A stretch of 64,000 bases of DNA from CAXSBR01 sp964252015 (GCA_964252015.1 CAXULW010000013.1:40898-104897), one strand, 5' to 3'. Positions 16,204 to 25,210 are shown, counted from the first letter of the stretch. Notes: generated by a model from the sequence alone, not told the origin. Numbers and translations: made by a program.

Positions 16204-16985
16204 GGGTTGACGTTCGCCGCGCGGCCGTCTCTCGGACCGAAGGCGGCCAGCGCGTCGAAGTCCGAATTTCGTGAGTTGAGGTACTCGTCGGTCCACTCGT
16301 CCACGTCGGGATAGGAACTGGTCGCGGCGATCGACGCCCGGGCGAGGGCGATGTCGAAATGCGTGGTCCGCAGTGTTGCGGCGCCGTCGGCCAAGGCGGC
16401 CCAATGCGCACCGGCACCGCCGTACGGCATGCCGACGCTGCCGGGGTTGACGACGAGGCGGCGATCGGCCAGCCGTATGAACGGCATGTGGGTGTGCCCG
16501 CAGACCACGGTGCCCACGTCGGCCGGGACGCCGGCGAAGACGTCGGTCCAGCGGGATTGGCGCGAATCGACCAGGACGACCTCATCGTCCACGCGCGGGG
16601 TGCCGTGGCAGAACAACACCGGTCCGAACCCGTCGACGGACAACGTGACCGGGTGGGGGAGGGCGCGTAGGACCGCGACCAGGTCCGGGCGTTCACGCAG
16701 CTGATCGGCCGCCCAGGCCGCGATGGGGTCCGCGTTGGTCAGCGCCGGGTCGTCGACGAGCTCGACGAGCTCACGATCGGCGTTGCCGCGCACGAGCACG
16801 ACCCGAACGCCCAATTCCAGCAGCCGGTCGAGCACTTGCGTCGGCTGTGGCCCGGCGACGATGTCGCCGGTGACGACGACGAGGTCAGCCGCGACCACGA
16901 ACGGCTCGGCCAGCACCGCGTCGAGCGCGGGCAGGACCCCGTGGACGTCGGACAACACGGCCACCCGGCCGATCGCGGACGGCAT
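16200..16985 (-). CDS. YfcE-type metallophosphoesterase
   Basis: This ~261-aa calcineurin-like phosphoesterase shows the metal-ligand blocks VAVLSDVHG, VVTGDIVAG, VRGNADRE, LFCHGTPR, CGHTHMPF and the closing NPGSVGMP loop. Such small cytosolic enzymes hydrolyse phosphodiesters or phosphomonoesters; the substrate is unknown. ATG 16985 is favoured because it overlaps the RecD stop as TGATG; GTG 16988 is also possible. It is coupled at both ends (RecD upstream, GT39 downstream). Confidence 0.87.
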   Translation of the reverse strand: MPSAIGRVAVLSDVHGVLPALDAVLAEPFVVAADLVVVTGDIVAGPQPTQVLDRLLELGVRVVLVRGNADRELVELVDDPALTNADPIAAWAADQLRERPDLVAVLRALPHPVTLSVDGFGPVLFCHGTPRVDDEVVLVDSRQSRWTDVFAGVPADVGTVVCGHTHMPFIRLADRRLVVNPGSVGMPYGGAGAHWAALADGAATLRTTHFDIALARASIAATSSYPDVDEWTDEYLNSRNSDFDALAAFGPRDGRAANVNP

Positions 16986-19099
16986 CACGAACCGTCCCGG
17001 GCCGACGCTCGGGCCGACGTCCGGGCGGGTTGGGTGCGGGCGGGTTGGGTGCGGGCGGGTTGTGTGCGGGCGGGTTGTGTGCGGTCGAATTCGGTGCGGG
17101 CGGGTTGTGTGCGGTCGGGTTCGGTGGGGCTGGGGGCACCCGGGTTCAGGTGGTCGCGCAGTGCGTCGACCAGCCTGGTTCGACGGGGAACGGCCCCGAC
17201 ATCGCGGACGGCCCGGCGCAGGCCCGGACCGACCGCGGGCACGATCGACAGGTGCCGTTGGGCCCGGGTGAGCGCGGTGTAGATCAGCGGCCGCGAGAGC
17301 ATCCCGCCGGCCTCGGGCGGCAACACGACGACGACGGCCGGGAACTCCGAGCCCTGGGCCCGGTGCACGGTGATGGCCCAGCCGTGGGTGAGGTCGGTGA
17401 GCATTTTGCCCTTGACCCGGGCCGGCCCGGAGGCGAAGTCGACCGTGACCACCCCGTCCACCACCGCGGTGACCGTGCCGACCTCACCGTTGGCGAAGCC
17501 GTTGGGCTCGGCTTCGGCGTGGTTCGCGGTAGCCACCACCCGGTCACCGGGATCGAACTTGCGCTGGCCCTGGCTCGGGTTCAGCTGCGCCTTGAGCACC
17601 GAGTTCAGCGCCGCCGTACCGGCCGGGCCGCGGTGCACCGGCGTGACGACCTGCACCTGCTCGCTGGGTATGCCCAGGGCGCGCGGGATCGAATCGGTGA
17701 CGAGCTGGCGCACCCGCTCGGCCGCGTCCGCGGAACCGCGGGTGGGGACGACCACGACCTCGCGGTCGGCCGAACCCGGGTTGGCCGGCAGCTCGCCCCC
17801 GCGCACGGCCGTGGCCAACCGGGCGATGGCGCCGCCGGTGGCCTGCCGGTACAGCGTGGTCAGCTCCACGGTGGGGACGACGTCGGCGTCGATGAGGTCG
17901 CCCAGGACGCGTCCCGGACCGATCGAGGGCAGCTGAGCCGGGTCGCCGACGATGAGGACGTGCGCGCCGTCGGGGCACGCAGCGAGCAGCACCGCGGCCA
18001 GTTCCACGTCCAGCATCGAGGCCTCGTCGACCACGATCACCGTCTCGTCCAGCGGCCAGTCCGCGCTGCGGGCGAAGCCGGCCGCGTAGGCGTGCGGGTC
18101 GCCGGGTTCGCGGCTGTCACCGGTGCGGCGGCCGGTGGCGCCGAGCAGGCGGTGGATCGTGGCGGCCGGGCTGTCGCAGAGCTCCTCGAGCCGCTTGGCC
18201 GCACGACCGGTCGGCGCGGCCAGCGCCACGGCGTGACCGGCCCGTTCGGCCAGGGCGACGACCGCGGCCACCGTGCGGCTCTTACCGGTTCCGGGGCCAC
18301 CGGTGAGGATGCTGACGCCGTGGTGCAGCGCGTTGGTCACCGCGTCGCGCTGGCGGTCGTCGAGGTGGGCCACGGCGCCGTGCAGCGCCGAGGGTTTGCC
18401 GGCGATCGGACGAGCCGCGCGGACGAGCCGGGCGATGTTCTCGGCGATCGACTCCTCGGCGGCGCCGTAACGGGTCAGGGCCAGCAACGCGACCGGCTCA
18501 CCGTCCGGGACGGTGGCTACCGCGGGCAGCACCGACTCGTCGTCCACGGCGCTGCGCACGGCCGCGCCCGGGTCGGCCCAGCCCAGATCGCGCAGTGACC
18601 GGGCCACCGCGACCGCCTCATCCACGGTGTGCCCGTCCCGGGCCCGTTCGGAAAGCACCCATCCGACCAGGGCCCGGCCGCGCCGCGGGTCGTCGACCCG
18701 CACCCCGGGCACCGCGGCACGGGCCAGCCGATCGGCGGTGGCGACGTCCACGTTGGGCAGCGCCAGGATCGACCACGGATCGTCTCGCAGATGCCGGGCC
18801 GCGCCCGGACCGAACGCATCGACGGCCCGGGCGGCCAGGCGTACGTCCAGACCGGCCTCGACCAGGAGCTCGCACAGCTCCAGCGTCGGCGCGGCGGCGA
18901 TGAACGACGAGAGCAGGCGACCCGCCCGCAACGGCCCCACCTTGGGCAGCCGTTCGAGCGCGCTCTTGCTGACCTGGTCGGCCGCGGTGATACCGGCCTC
19001 GGGCATGACCGCGGCCAGCGTTGTGCCCAGGCCGGGCCAGAGGCCGCCGGCACAGAACGCCGCGAACGCGGGATCGACCGAGACCGGGGCCGCGGTCAT
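16985..19099 (-). CDS. RecD2-like superfamily 1B DNA helicase
   Basis: The ~704-aa protein has an N-terminal helix-hairpin-helix part (ALERLPKVGPLRAGRLLSSF), then a RecD-type motor: DRQRDAVTNAL, Walker A GGPGTGKS, APTGRAAKRL, IHRLLGA, Walker B VIVVDEASML, GDPAQLPSIGPG and TVHRAQGSEFPAVVVVLP, ending with YTALTRAQ. It should be a 5'-3' helicase; RecD2 proteins act without RecBC. It starts at 19099 with an ATGA overlap to the AKR gene. The last ~45 residues are an odd tail of tandem QPART repeats, described separately. Confidence 0.9.
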   Translation of the reverse strand: MTAAPVSVDPAFAAFCAGGLWPGLGTTLAAVMPEAGITAADQVSKSALERLPKVGPLRAGRLLSSFIAAAPTLELCELLVEAGLDVRLAARAVDAFGPGAARHLRDDPWSILALPNVDVATADRLARAAVPGVRVDDPRRGRALVGWVLSERARDGHTVDEAVAVARSLRDLGWADPGAAVRSAVDDESVLPAVATVPDGEPVALLALTRYGAAEESIAENIARLVRAARPIAGKPSALHGAVAHLDDRQRDAVTNALHHGVSILTGGPGTGKSRTVAAVVALAERAGHAVALAAPTGRAAKRLEELCDSPAATIHRLLGATGRRTGDSREPGDPHAYAAGFARSADWPLDETVIVVDEASMLDVELAAVLLAACPDGAHVLIVGDPAQLPSIGPGRVLGDLIDADVVPTVELTTLYRQATGGAIARLATAVRGGELPANPGSADREVVVVPTRGSADAAERVRQLVTDSIPRALGIPSEQVQVVTPVHRGPAGTAALNSVLKAQLNPSQGQRKFDPGDRVVATANHAEAEPNGFANGEVGTVTAVVDGVVTVDFASGPARVKGKMLTDLTHGWAITVHRAQGSEFPAVVVVLPPEAGGMLSRPLIYTALTRAQRHLSIVPAVGPGLRRAVRDVGAVPRRTRLVDALRDHLNPGAPSPTEPDRTQPARTEFDRTQPARTQPARTQPARTQPARTSARASARDGS
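17020..17125 (-). repeat. 15-bp tandem repeat in the recD2 3' end
   Basis: On the plus strand the unit CGGGTTGGGTGCGGG, with GTGTGCGG and TCG variants, recurs about six times. In the protein it gives RTQPARTEFDRTQPARTQPA and further RTQPA units. The period keeps the reading frame, so copy number can vary without killing the gene. Confidence 0.85.
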
Positions 19100-20067
19100 C
19101 GGGTGGGTCCCGCGGAGGTCAGGCCCGGCGCCGACACGTCGTCCAGAGCCGAGCGGATCGCATCGGGCAGGCTCAGTTCGCTCGCGTTCAGGGCCGCGGT
19201 GAGCTGCGCGCTGGTGCGGGCGCCCACGACGACCGAGCTGACGCCGGGGCGATCCCGCAACCAGCTCAACGCCACGGCCACCGGCGTGGTGGCCAAGCCG
19301 TCGGCCGCGGTGGCGACGGCCTCGATGACGCCCAGCGCCCGGGGTTCGCCGCGCGCCACCCGTTCGGCGCCGATCCCCACGCGTTCGCCCTGTTCGCGGC
19401 CGACCAGCGCACCGCCGGCGAACGGGGCCGAGACAAGAAGTCCCACGCCGAGTTCGAGGGCGGCCGGGATCGTGTCTTGCTCGACCGCCCGGGTGAGCAG
19501 CGAATATTCGACGTGGTCGGACACGATCGGGGCCCGGCTCGGCCACGCCTGCTGCCAGGTTGTCGCTCGGGCCAGTCGCCACCCGTCGTGATCGACCACG
19601 CCGGCGTAGCGCACCCGCCCGGACGCGACGGCCTGATCGACGGCGGCCCACGTCTCGTCCACCGGGACGCCCGCCCCGCCGACCGGGACCTGCCAGAGGT
19701 CGATGTGGTCGGTGCTAAGGGTCCTGAGCGAGGCGTCCAGCTGGGTCATCAGGCTCTGCCGGGACGCGTCGCCCCCGGCCCGGACCGCCAGCACGAGTTC
19801 GGCGCGGTCGGAGCCGGTCGAGCCGTTCGCGCCGCTCCAGCCCATGCTGCGGCTGAGCACCGACTCGGCGGCTGAGCCCGCGATGACGTCGACCAGTGTT
19901 CCGCCCGCGGCCCGGAACGCGCGCAACAAGCTGACCGCGCCGTCCTCGTCCGTGCGCCGGGCACCGCTCGACCCGCCGCCTGACGGCCCGCCGGCGAACC
20001 AGGCCGCGGTACCGAGAGCCAGGCTCGACACCCGCAGACCACTGCGGCCGACCGGGCGTTGCTCCAC
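19096..20067 (-). CDS. aldo/keto reductase-like protein lacking the catalytic tetrad
   Basis: The 323-aa sequence is clearly of the aldo/keto reductase TIM-barrel family: MEQRPVGRSGLRVSSLALGT, SLRTLSTDHIDLWQV, RVRYAGVVDHDGW, EYSLLTRA and the NADPH-site end WLRDRPGVSSVVVGART. Of the tetrad, Asp60 is present, but the Tyr is missing (VIAGSAAE in place of xVYGxGxSE), Lys is Arg96 and His is Pro128. It is therefore unlikely to reduce carbonyls by the usual mechanism. Coupled by ATGA to recD2, it heads a four-gene operon. It may be a cofactor-binding pseudoenzyme or regulator. Confidence 0.85.
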   Translation of the reverse strand: MEQRPVGRSGLRVSSLALGTAAWFAGGPSGGGSSGARRTDEDGAVSLLRAFRAAGGTLVDVIAGSAAESVLSRSMGWSGANGSTGSDRAELVLAVRAGGDASRQSLMTQLDASLRTLSTDHIDLWQVPVGGAGVPVDETWAAVDQAVASGRVRYAGVVDHDGWRLARATTWQQAWPSRAPIVSDHVEYSLLTRAVEQDTIPAALELGVGLLVSAPFAGGALVGREQGERVGIGAERVARGEPRALGVIEAVATAADGLATTPVAVALSWLRDRPGVSSVVVGARTSAQLTAALNASELSLPDAIRSALDDVSAPGLTSAGPTR

Positions 20068-20176
20068 GCCGCTGGAGCCTAATCGTGCCCGGCGCCGATC
20101 CGGGCGACCTGTGGACGCGACGCGCGAACCGTCCCGGGATCAGGCCGACCGATGGAGCCACCAGTAGATTGGCCCC

Positions 20177-21244
20177 GTGCGCCTCGGATTGAACCTCGGT
20201 TACTGGGGCATGGGCAATGACGCCGACAACCTGGCCCTGGCCCGGCGCGCGGACGAACTCGGCTACGACGTGGTCTGGGCCGCGGAGGCCTACGGATCCG
20301 ACTCGCCGACCGTCCTGGCCTACCTGGCCGCACAGACGACCCACATCGACCTCGGTGCGGCCGTGATGCAGATCCCGGCGCGCTCACCGGCGATGACGGC
20401 CATGACCGCGGCCACCCTGGATGCCCTGTCCGGCGGCCGGTTCCGGCTCGGGCTGGGCGTGTCCGGGCCGCAGGTGAGCGAGGGCTGGCACGGGGTGCGC
20501 TTCGACCAGCCGCTGGGCCGCACCCGCGAATACGTCGACATCGTGCGGCTGGCCCTGAGCCGGCAGCGGGTGCGTTATGACGGCCAGCACTACCGGCTGC
20601 CGTTGCCCGATGGGCCCGGCAAGGCGCTCAGCCTGACCGTCCATCCGGTGCGGGCGAACCTGCCGGTCTACCTGGCCGCGGTCGGGCCGAAGAACCTCGA
20701 ACTGGCCGGGGAGATCGCCGACGGCTGGCTGTCGATCTTCTACGCGCCCGAGACCGGTGCGGAACAGCTCGAGCACGTCCGGGCCGGGCAGGCCAGGTCC
20801 GTTCAACGCAACACGCCTGCGGACGGCGCGCCCGATTTCGACGTGGTCACCTCGACCCCGATCGTCGTCGGCGACGACGTCGAGGCGTGCGCCGCCCCGG
20901 TGCGTTCCTACGCCGCGCTGTACCTGGGCGGCATGGGCAGCACGAAGCAGAACTTCTACCACGCGCTGGCCACCCGGATGGGGTACGGCGAGGCGGCCGA
21001 CGAGGTGCAGCGTCGCTACCTCAGCCGCGACTACGACGGCGCCGCGGCCGCGGTGCCGGCCGAATTCCTCGATCGGACCGCCCTGCTCGGCCCGCCCGCG
21101 CGCATCGCCGAACGAATGCAGGCGTTTGCCGAGTCCGGCGTCACCACCCTGTCGATCACCCCCCACGCCCGCACCCGGCCCGACCGGCTGGCGGCCCTCG
21201 AAGTTGCGGCCACCGCCCTGCAACAGTCCGGAGTGCGCGCATGA
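20177..21244 (+). CDS. LLM-class F420-dependent oxidoreductase
   Basis: This 355-aa luciferase-like TIM-barrel protein has family segments RADELGYDVVWAAEAYGSDS, GAAVMQIPARSPAMTAMTAA, LDALSGGRFRLGLGVSGPQV and RTREYVDIVRLAL, then VYLAAVGPKNLELAGEIADG. Actinobacterial members with this architecture use F420 for hydride transfer; the substrate is unknown. The start is a GTG at 20177, and the stop overlaps the uppP start (ATGA). It is divergent from the AKR gene across 109 nt. Confidence 0.87.
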   Translation: MRLGLNLGYWGMGNDADNLALARRADELGYDVVWAAEAYGSDSPTVLAYLAAQTTHIDLGAAVMQIPARSPAMTAMTAATLDALSGGRFRLGLGVSGPQVSEGWHGVRFDQPLGRTREYVDIVRLALSRQRVRYDGQHYRLPLPDGPGKALSLTVHPVRANLPVYLAAVGPKNLELAGEIADGWLSIFYAPETGAEQLEHVRAGQARSVQRNTPADGAPDFDVVTSTPIVVGDDVEACAAPVRSYAALYLGGMGSTKQNFYHALATRMGYGEAADEVQRRYLSRDYDGAAAAVPAEFLDRTALLGPPARIAERMQAFAESGVTTLSITPHARTRPDRLAALEVAATALQQSGVRA

Positions 21245-22065
21245 ATTTCGGTCAGGCCCTCGTCTACGGCCTCGTGCAGGGGCTGACGGAGTTCCTGCCC
21301 GTGTCCTCCACCGCCCATCTGCGGATCGTGCAGGAATTCTTCGGCTGGAAGGACCCCGGCGCGCCGTTCACCGCCGTCATCCAGCTCGGCACCACCGTGG
21401 CCGTCGTCCTCTACTTCTGGCGCGAACTGCTGCAGATCACCGTCGGCTGGGCCCGGGGACTGGTCGACCGGACGCCCCCGCGCTCCCTGGAGTACCGCAT
21501 GGGCTGGTACCTCATCCTGGCCACCATCCCGGTCGGCGTCTTCGGCCTGATCTTCAGCCACCAGATCGAGACCTCGGCCCGCAACCTGTGGGTGATCGCC
21601 ACCGCGCTCATCGTGATGGCTCTGGTGCTGGGCGTGGCCGAGCGGGTCGGGACCAGGAAGCGGGTCGAGGAGGAACTCACCGCCGCTGACGCCGTCGCCG
21701 TCGGCGTGGCCCAGTCGCTGGCCTTGATCCCGGGCGTGTCGCGCTCCGGTGCCACCATCACGGCCGGGCTGTTCCGCGGCCTCGACCGGCCCACCGCGGC
21801 CCGGTTCTCCTTCCTGCTGTCCATCCCGGCCGTCGTCCTGTCGGGGCTGTACGAGGCCCGCAAGATCGGCGGGGACGGGGCGCCCGGCGTCGGCATCACC
21901 GCGGTGGCCACGATCGTCTCCTTCGTGGTCGGCCTGGCCTCGATCGCGTGGTTGATGCAGTACATCAGCAAGCACTCCACCCTGGTCTTCATCGTCTACC
22001 GCATCGGCATGGGCCTGCTGCTGATCGTCTTGCTGAGCACGAGCGTGCTGTCGGCGACCGGCTGA
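21241..22065 (+). CDS. uppP: undecaprenyl-diphosphatase
   Basis: This 274-aa membrane protein of the BacA/UppP family recycles undecaprenyl pyrophosphate to the monophosphate carrier for peptidoglycan and other wall polymers. The two signature motifs are intact: LVQGLTEFLPVSSTAHLRI near the N-terminus (Glu/Ser catalytic region) and LIPGVSRSGATITAGLFRG in the second half. About eight hydrophobic segments follow the usual topology. Resistance to bacitracin is a known family effect. It is translationally coupled to the LLM gene. Confidence 0.97.
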   Translation: MNFGQALVYGLVQGLTEFLPVSSTAHLRIVQEFFGWKDPGAPFTAVIQLGTTVAVVLYFWRELLQITVGWARGLVDRTPPRSLEYRMGWYLILATIPVGVFGLIFSHQIETSARNLWVIATALIVMALVLGVAERVGTRKRVEEELTAADAVAVGVAQSLALIPGVSRSGATITAGLFRGLDRPTAARFSFLLSIPAVVLSGLYEARKIGGDGAPGVGITAVATIVSFVVGLASIAWLMQYISKHSTLVFIVYRIGMGLLLIVLLSTSVLSATG

Positions 22066-22111
22066 TGACCAACCCGTTGCTGACGCAGGCACCGAGCGAA
22101 GAGGCAGTGTG

Positions 22112-22816
22112 ATGAGCACTGTCATCCTGTTGCGCCACGGTTTGACCGCGATGACCGGACCGGTCCTGGCCGGCCACACCCCCGGGCTGCACCTCGACGA
22201 GCGCGGGCAGAAGCAGGCCGCCGCCGTGGCTGAACGGCTGGCCGCGGTGCCGTTGGCCGCCGTCGTCAGCAGCCCGCTGGACCGCTGCCTGGACACGGCG
22301 GGCGCGGTCCTCTCCGCGCAGCAGGCGGCCGGCTTCGACCCGCAATGGCAGGTGGACGAACGCATCGTCGAGTGCCGCTACGGCGACTGGACGGGCCGGG
22401 CGATCAAGGACCTGGCCAAGGAACCGATGTGGAAGGTCGTCCAGCAGCAACCCAGCGCGGCCGTCTTTCCCGGCGGTGAGGGCCTCGGGCACATCCAGGC
22501 CCGGGCGGTGGAGGCCGTGCGCGACTGGGACCGCCGGTTGGGCCCCGAGGCGGTGTGGGTCGCGTGCAGCCACGGCGACGTGATCAAGGCCATCGTCGCC
22601 GACGCGCTGGGCACCCACCTGGACCAGTTCCAGCGCATCGTCGTCGATCCCTGCTCGACGTCGATCATCCGTTACGGCGACACGCGCCCGTTCGTCATGA
22701 AGGTCAACGACACCGGCTCGGACCTGAGTTTCCTGCGCCCGCCGAAGCGTCGTAGCCGCCGCAAATCCGCGGCGGACGCGACCGTGGGCGGCGGAGCGGG
22801 CCCGGGCTCGGTCTGA
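22112..22816 (+). CDS. histidine phosphatase (MSMEG_4193-type phosphomutase family)
   Basis: The 234-aa protein has the histidine phosphatase core: LLRHGLTAMT (catalytic RHG), SSPLDRCLDTA, the acidic ERIVECRYGDWTG and the second catalytic His in VACSHGDVIKAIV. The C-terminal tail is basic and Gly-rich. This actinobacterial subfamily is annotated as MSMEG_4193 family putative phosphomutase and recurs next to DUF3090 and SCO1664-family genes, as here. ATG 22112 is preferred over GTG 22109 for its purine-rich upstream GAAGAGG. Confidence 0.88.
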   Translation: MSTVILLRHGLTAMTGPVLAGHTPGLHLDERGQKQAAAVAERLAAVPLAAVVSSPLDRCLDTAGAVLSAQQAAGFDPQWQVDERIVECRYGDWTGRAIKDLAKEPMWKVVQQQPSAAVFPGGEGLGHIQARAVEAVRDWDRRLGPEAVWVACSHGDVIKAIVADALGTHLDQFQRIVVDPCSTSIIRYGDTRPFVMKVNDTGSDLSFLRPPKRRSRRKSAADATVGGGAGPGSV

Positions 22817-22868
22817 ACCTGTGCAGGGTCTCGCGCCGGAGCGCGGCGGCCGCGACGGGCTGCATAGA

Positions 22869-23447
22869 ATGACCACGATGCCTCGTCAGCTGCACTACTT
22901 CGACCGACCGCGTCGTTTCGTGGCCGGTACTGTCGGCCAGCCTGGTGACCGGACGTTCTTCCTGCAGGCCACGGACGGCACCCGGGTGGTCTCGGTGGCC
23001 TTGGAAAAGGCCCAGGTTCAGGTGCTGGCCGAACGGCTCGAGCAGATGCTGGAACAGCTGGCCGATCGCACCGGCGTGCCCATCCCGCCGGCGGCCCCAA
23101 CCGACACCGGCGCGCTCAGCCAGCCGATCGACGAGGAGTTCCGGGTGGCCGCACTCGGGCTGGCCTGGGACTCCGAAACCGGCCAGGTCCTGATCGAGGC
23201 CCAGGCGCCGGCCGAGGACGCCGAGACTGCGGAAGCGACATTGCTGGAAGACATCACCGAAGGCCCGGACGCGCTGCGGGTGCGGATCGGTCCGGACGAA
23301 GCCCTGGCGTTCGCCGAGCGGGCCCGCCGGGTGCTGGCCGCCGGTCGGCCGCCGTGCCCGTTGTGCGCACTGCCGTTGGACCCCGAAGGCCATATCTGTC
23401 CGCGGCTCAACGGATACCGCCGCGGAGTCCCCGTTGGCCCGGCCTGA
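22869..23447 (+). CDS. DUF3090 family protein
   Basis: This ~192-aa conserved actinobacterial protein (DUF3090/TIGR03847) starts PRQLHYFDRPRRFVAGTVGQ and continues PGDRTFFLQATDGTRVVSVA. The C-terminus CPLCALPLDPEGHICPR is a short zinc-ribbon-like cluster of three Cys and a His. Its function is unknown. It always travels with the phosphomutase-like and SCO1664-like genes and mshC, suggesting a shared process. The start is either ATG 22869 or ATG 22878. Its end overlaps the next gene by 14 nt. Confidence 0.88.
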   Translation: MTTMPRQLHYFDRPRRFVAGTVGQPGDRTFFLQATDGTRVVSVALEKAQVQVLAERLEQMLEQLADRTGVPIPPAAPTDTGALSQPIDEEFRVAALGLAWDSETGQVLIEAQAPAEDAETAEATLLEDITEGPDALRVRIGPDEALAFAERARRVLAAGRPPCPLCALPLDPEGHICPRLNGYRRGVPVGPA

Positions 23448-24267
23448 CGCCGAACCCGACGACATCGACGATGATCTCGGCTCCTACGATCCGGACGACA
23501 ACGTGGCCACCGAGCCCGAACTGGCCACTGCGTCCGAGCTGACCCCGGCCCGGGTCATGGCCGAGGCCGATGCCCTGGAGTTCCTGTCCCACGCCGAGTT
23601 GGGCATCGAGGGCCAGCTGGTCGACGCGTCGAACGCCACGCTGTACGTGGGCGCCGAGTACAACGGCGTGCGGGCGGCCGCGGTCTACAAACCCGTGTCG
23701 GGCGAACGGCCCCTGTGGGACTTCCCGGACGGCACGCTGGCCGAGCGGGAGGTCGCGGCCTACGCGGTGTCGGCGGCCAGCGGATGGGGTGTCGTCCCCC
23801 CGACCGTGCTGCGCGACGGGCCGTTCGGGCCGGGCATGGTCCAGCTCTGGATCGACGTGGACGAGCGGGTGGACGTGCGCTCCCTGCTGCGCCGCAACTC
23901 CGAGGTGCTCCGCCCGGTCGCCGTGCTCGACGCCGTCATCAACAACGCCGACCGCAAGGGCGGGCACCTGCTCCCGACGCCGACCGGACGGGTGTACGGC
24001 GTGGACCACGGGGTGTGCTTCAACTCCGACGAGAAGCTGCGCACGGTGCTGTGGGGCTGGGCCGGGGAACCGTTGTCCGAGACCGAGATCGACGTGCTCA
24101 TCCGCCTGCGGGCCGATCTCGACGGCCCGCTCGGCGAAGCCCTGTCGGCCTTGTTGACGGTCACCGAGGTTCGCCGTACCCGGCGTCGCGCGGATCGGTT
24201 ACTGTCCAGCGCGCTGTTCCCGCAGCCGTCCGGGCGGTGGCCGCCGGTGCCCTGGCCCGCGTTCTGA
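23434..24267 (+). CDS. SCO1664 family protein (PI3/4-kinase-like fold)
   Basis: The 277-aa protein carries the SCO1664/TIGR03843 pattern: GIEGQLVDASNATLYVGAEY, then AAVYKPVSGERPLWDFPDGT, LAEREVAAYAVSAASGWGVV and VLDAVINNADRKGGHLL, with the metal-site-like VDHGVCFN. The last blocks resemble the catalytic and metal loops of PI3/4-kinase-like phosphotransferases; the substrate is unknown. The listed TTG start at 23434 overlaps DUF3090 and precedes an acidic extension; an internal start at 23557 would still keep the whole conserved domain. Confidence 0.83.
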   Translation: MARPDAEPDDIDDDLGSYDPDDNVATEPELATASELTPARVMAEADALEFLSHAELGIEGQLVDASNATLYVGAEYNGVRAAAVYKPVSGERPLWDFPDGTLAEREVAAYAVSAASGWGVVPPTVLRDGPFGPGMVQLWIDVDERVDVRSLLRRNSEVLRPVAVLDAVINNADRKGGHLLPTPTGRVYGVDHGVCFNSDEKLRTVLWGWAGEPLSETEIDVLIRLRADLDGPLGEALSALLTVTEVRRTRRRADRLLSSALFPQPSGRWPPVPWPAF

Positions 24268-24333
24268 CCATCGCTACTCCCGGGTTGTCGACCCCTCGGC
24301 GCGTTACGGCGCGCCTTAGCACGAACAACCGGC

Positions 24334-24771
24334 TCAGTGGCTGGTCACCAAGGCGTCGAGCTTGACCAGGGTCTCGGTCATCGCTTTGCGGTTGCGGCGG
24401 GGGAAGCCGAGCAAGCGCAGCGCTAGGTGGTTGCTGGCGCCCGCCGGGTCCCACTCCTCGCACACCGTCGTCCCACCGTCGACGGGGTCGAGCAGGTAGC
24501 GCCAGACGTGGCCGTTGAAATGGCGCCACGCGATCCGGTGGCCCTCCTCGAACTCCACGACCTTGTTGCTGATGCGGTAAGGCGCGCCGATCTTCATGTC
24601 CATCCCGAACCGGGCACCGTTCGACAACCGCGCCGGGTTCCCGTGCTGCGCGGCACGCACCGTCCCGCCCCCGTCGATGACGGGGTGCTGCGCCGGGTCG
24701 GCCAGCACGTCGAAGATCCGTTGCGGCGGTGCGGCGATGAACCTCTCGACGACGATCTTTTCCAGGGCCAT
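24334..24771 (-). CDS. SRPBCC-family protein
   Basis: The 145-aa protein has the START/Bet v1-like pattern: KIVVERFIAAPPQRIFDVLA, DPAQHPVIDGGG, then VEFEEGHRIAWRHFNGHVWR and GGTTVCEEWDPAG. These proteins form a hydrophobic cavity that binds small ligands; no specific ligand can be inferred. It sits between the SCO1664-family gene (convergent) and the divergent stress-membrane gene. Confidence 0.82.
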   Translation of the reverse strand: MALEKIVVERFIAAPPQRIFDVLADPAQHPVIDGGGTVRAAQHGNPARLSNGARFGMDMKIGAPYRISNKVVEFEEGHRIAWRHFNGHVWRYLLDPVDGGTTVCEEWDPAGASNHLALRLLGFPRRNRKAMTETLVKLDALVTSH

Positions 24772-24899
24772 GGGCCCAGTGTGCCGTTAACGCGAAGAAG
24801 GCCCGTTCCGACTACTGTTCATGGCGGTCAGACAGTGGGCCCCCTCCGCGCACGCCTCCAGGTCGGTCCGGTGTGCGCGAAAGCACAACAGGAGAACGA

Positions 24900-25175
24900 A
24901 TGATCGGAACCATCGTCGGGCTCATCATCATCGGCCTCATCGCCGGCGCCATCGCGCGTCTGGTGATTCCCGGCAAGCAGGACCTCAGCATTGCCATGAC
25001 CATCGTCATCGGTGTCGTGGGATCGTTCGTCGGCGGCTTCCTCGGCTACCTGATCTTCCACAAGGACTCGTCCAGTGGGTTCGTCCAGCCGTCGAGCTGG
25101 ATCGGCTCGATCATCGGGGCGATCATCGTCCTGGCCGTCTACCTGCGGGTGACGGGCGCCAAGGCCGTTCGCTAG
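24900..25175 (+). CDS. GlsB/YeaQ/YmgE-family membrane protein
   Basis: This 91-aa protein has three hydrophobic segments: MIGTIVGLIIIGLIAGAIAR, IAMTIVIGVVGSFVGGFLGY and SWIGSIIGAIIVLAVYLRV. The pattern is that of the transglycosylase-associated / GlsB-YeaQ-YmgE stress family (Pfam Transgly_assoc). Its function is poorly known; members are often induced by envelope or general stress. AGGAG lies 5 nt before the ATG. A short tandem repeat and a strong hairpin follow directly. Confidence 0.85.
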   Translation: MIGTIVGLIIIGLIAGAIARLVIPGKQDLSIAMTIVIGVVGSFVGGFLGYLIFHKDSSSGFVQPSSWIGSIIGAIIVLAVYLRVTGAKAVR

Positions 25176-25177
25176 AG

Positions 25178-25210
25178 TCGCCGATCGCCGATCGCCGATC
25201 GCCGATCGCC
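25178..25210. repeat. 7-bp tandem repeat
   Basis: Four copies of the unit GCCGATC lie in direct succession just after the GlsB-like stop. Each unit junction makes a CGATCG palindrome. This is a simple slippage-prone tract of no known role. Confidence 0.85.

Noticed and set aside
25178..25210. CRISPR-like or iteron-like repeats
   Set aside because: It is a 7-bp simple tandem tract of about 33 bp, far too short, and no replication gene is near.
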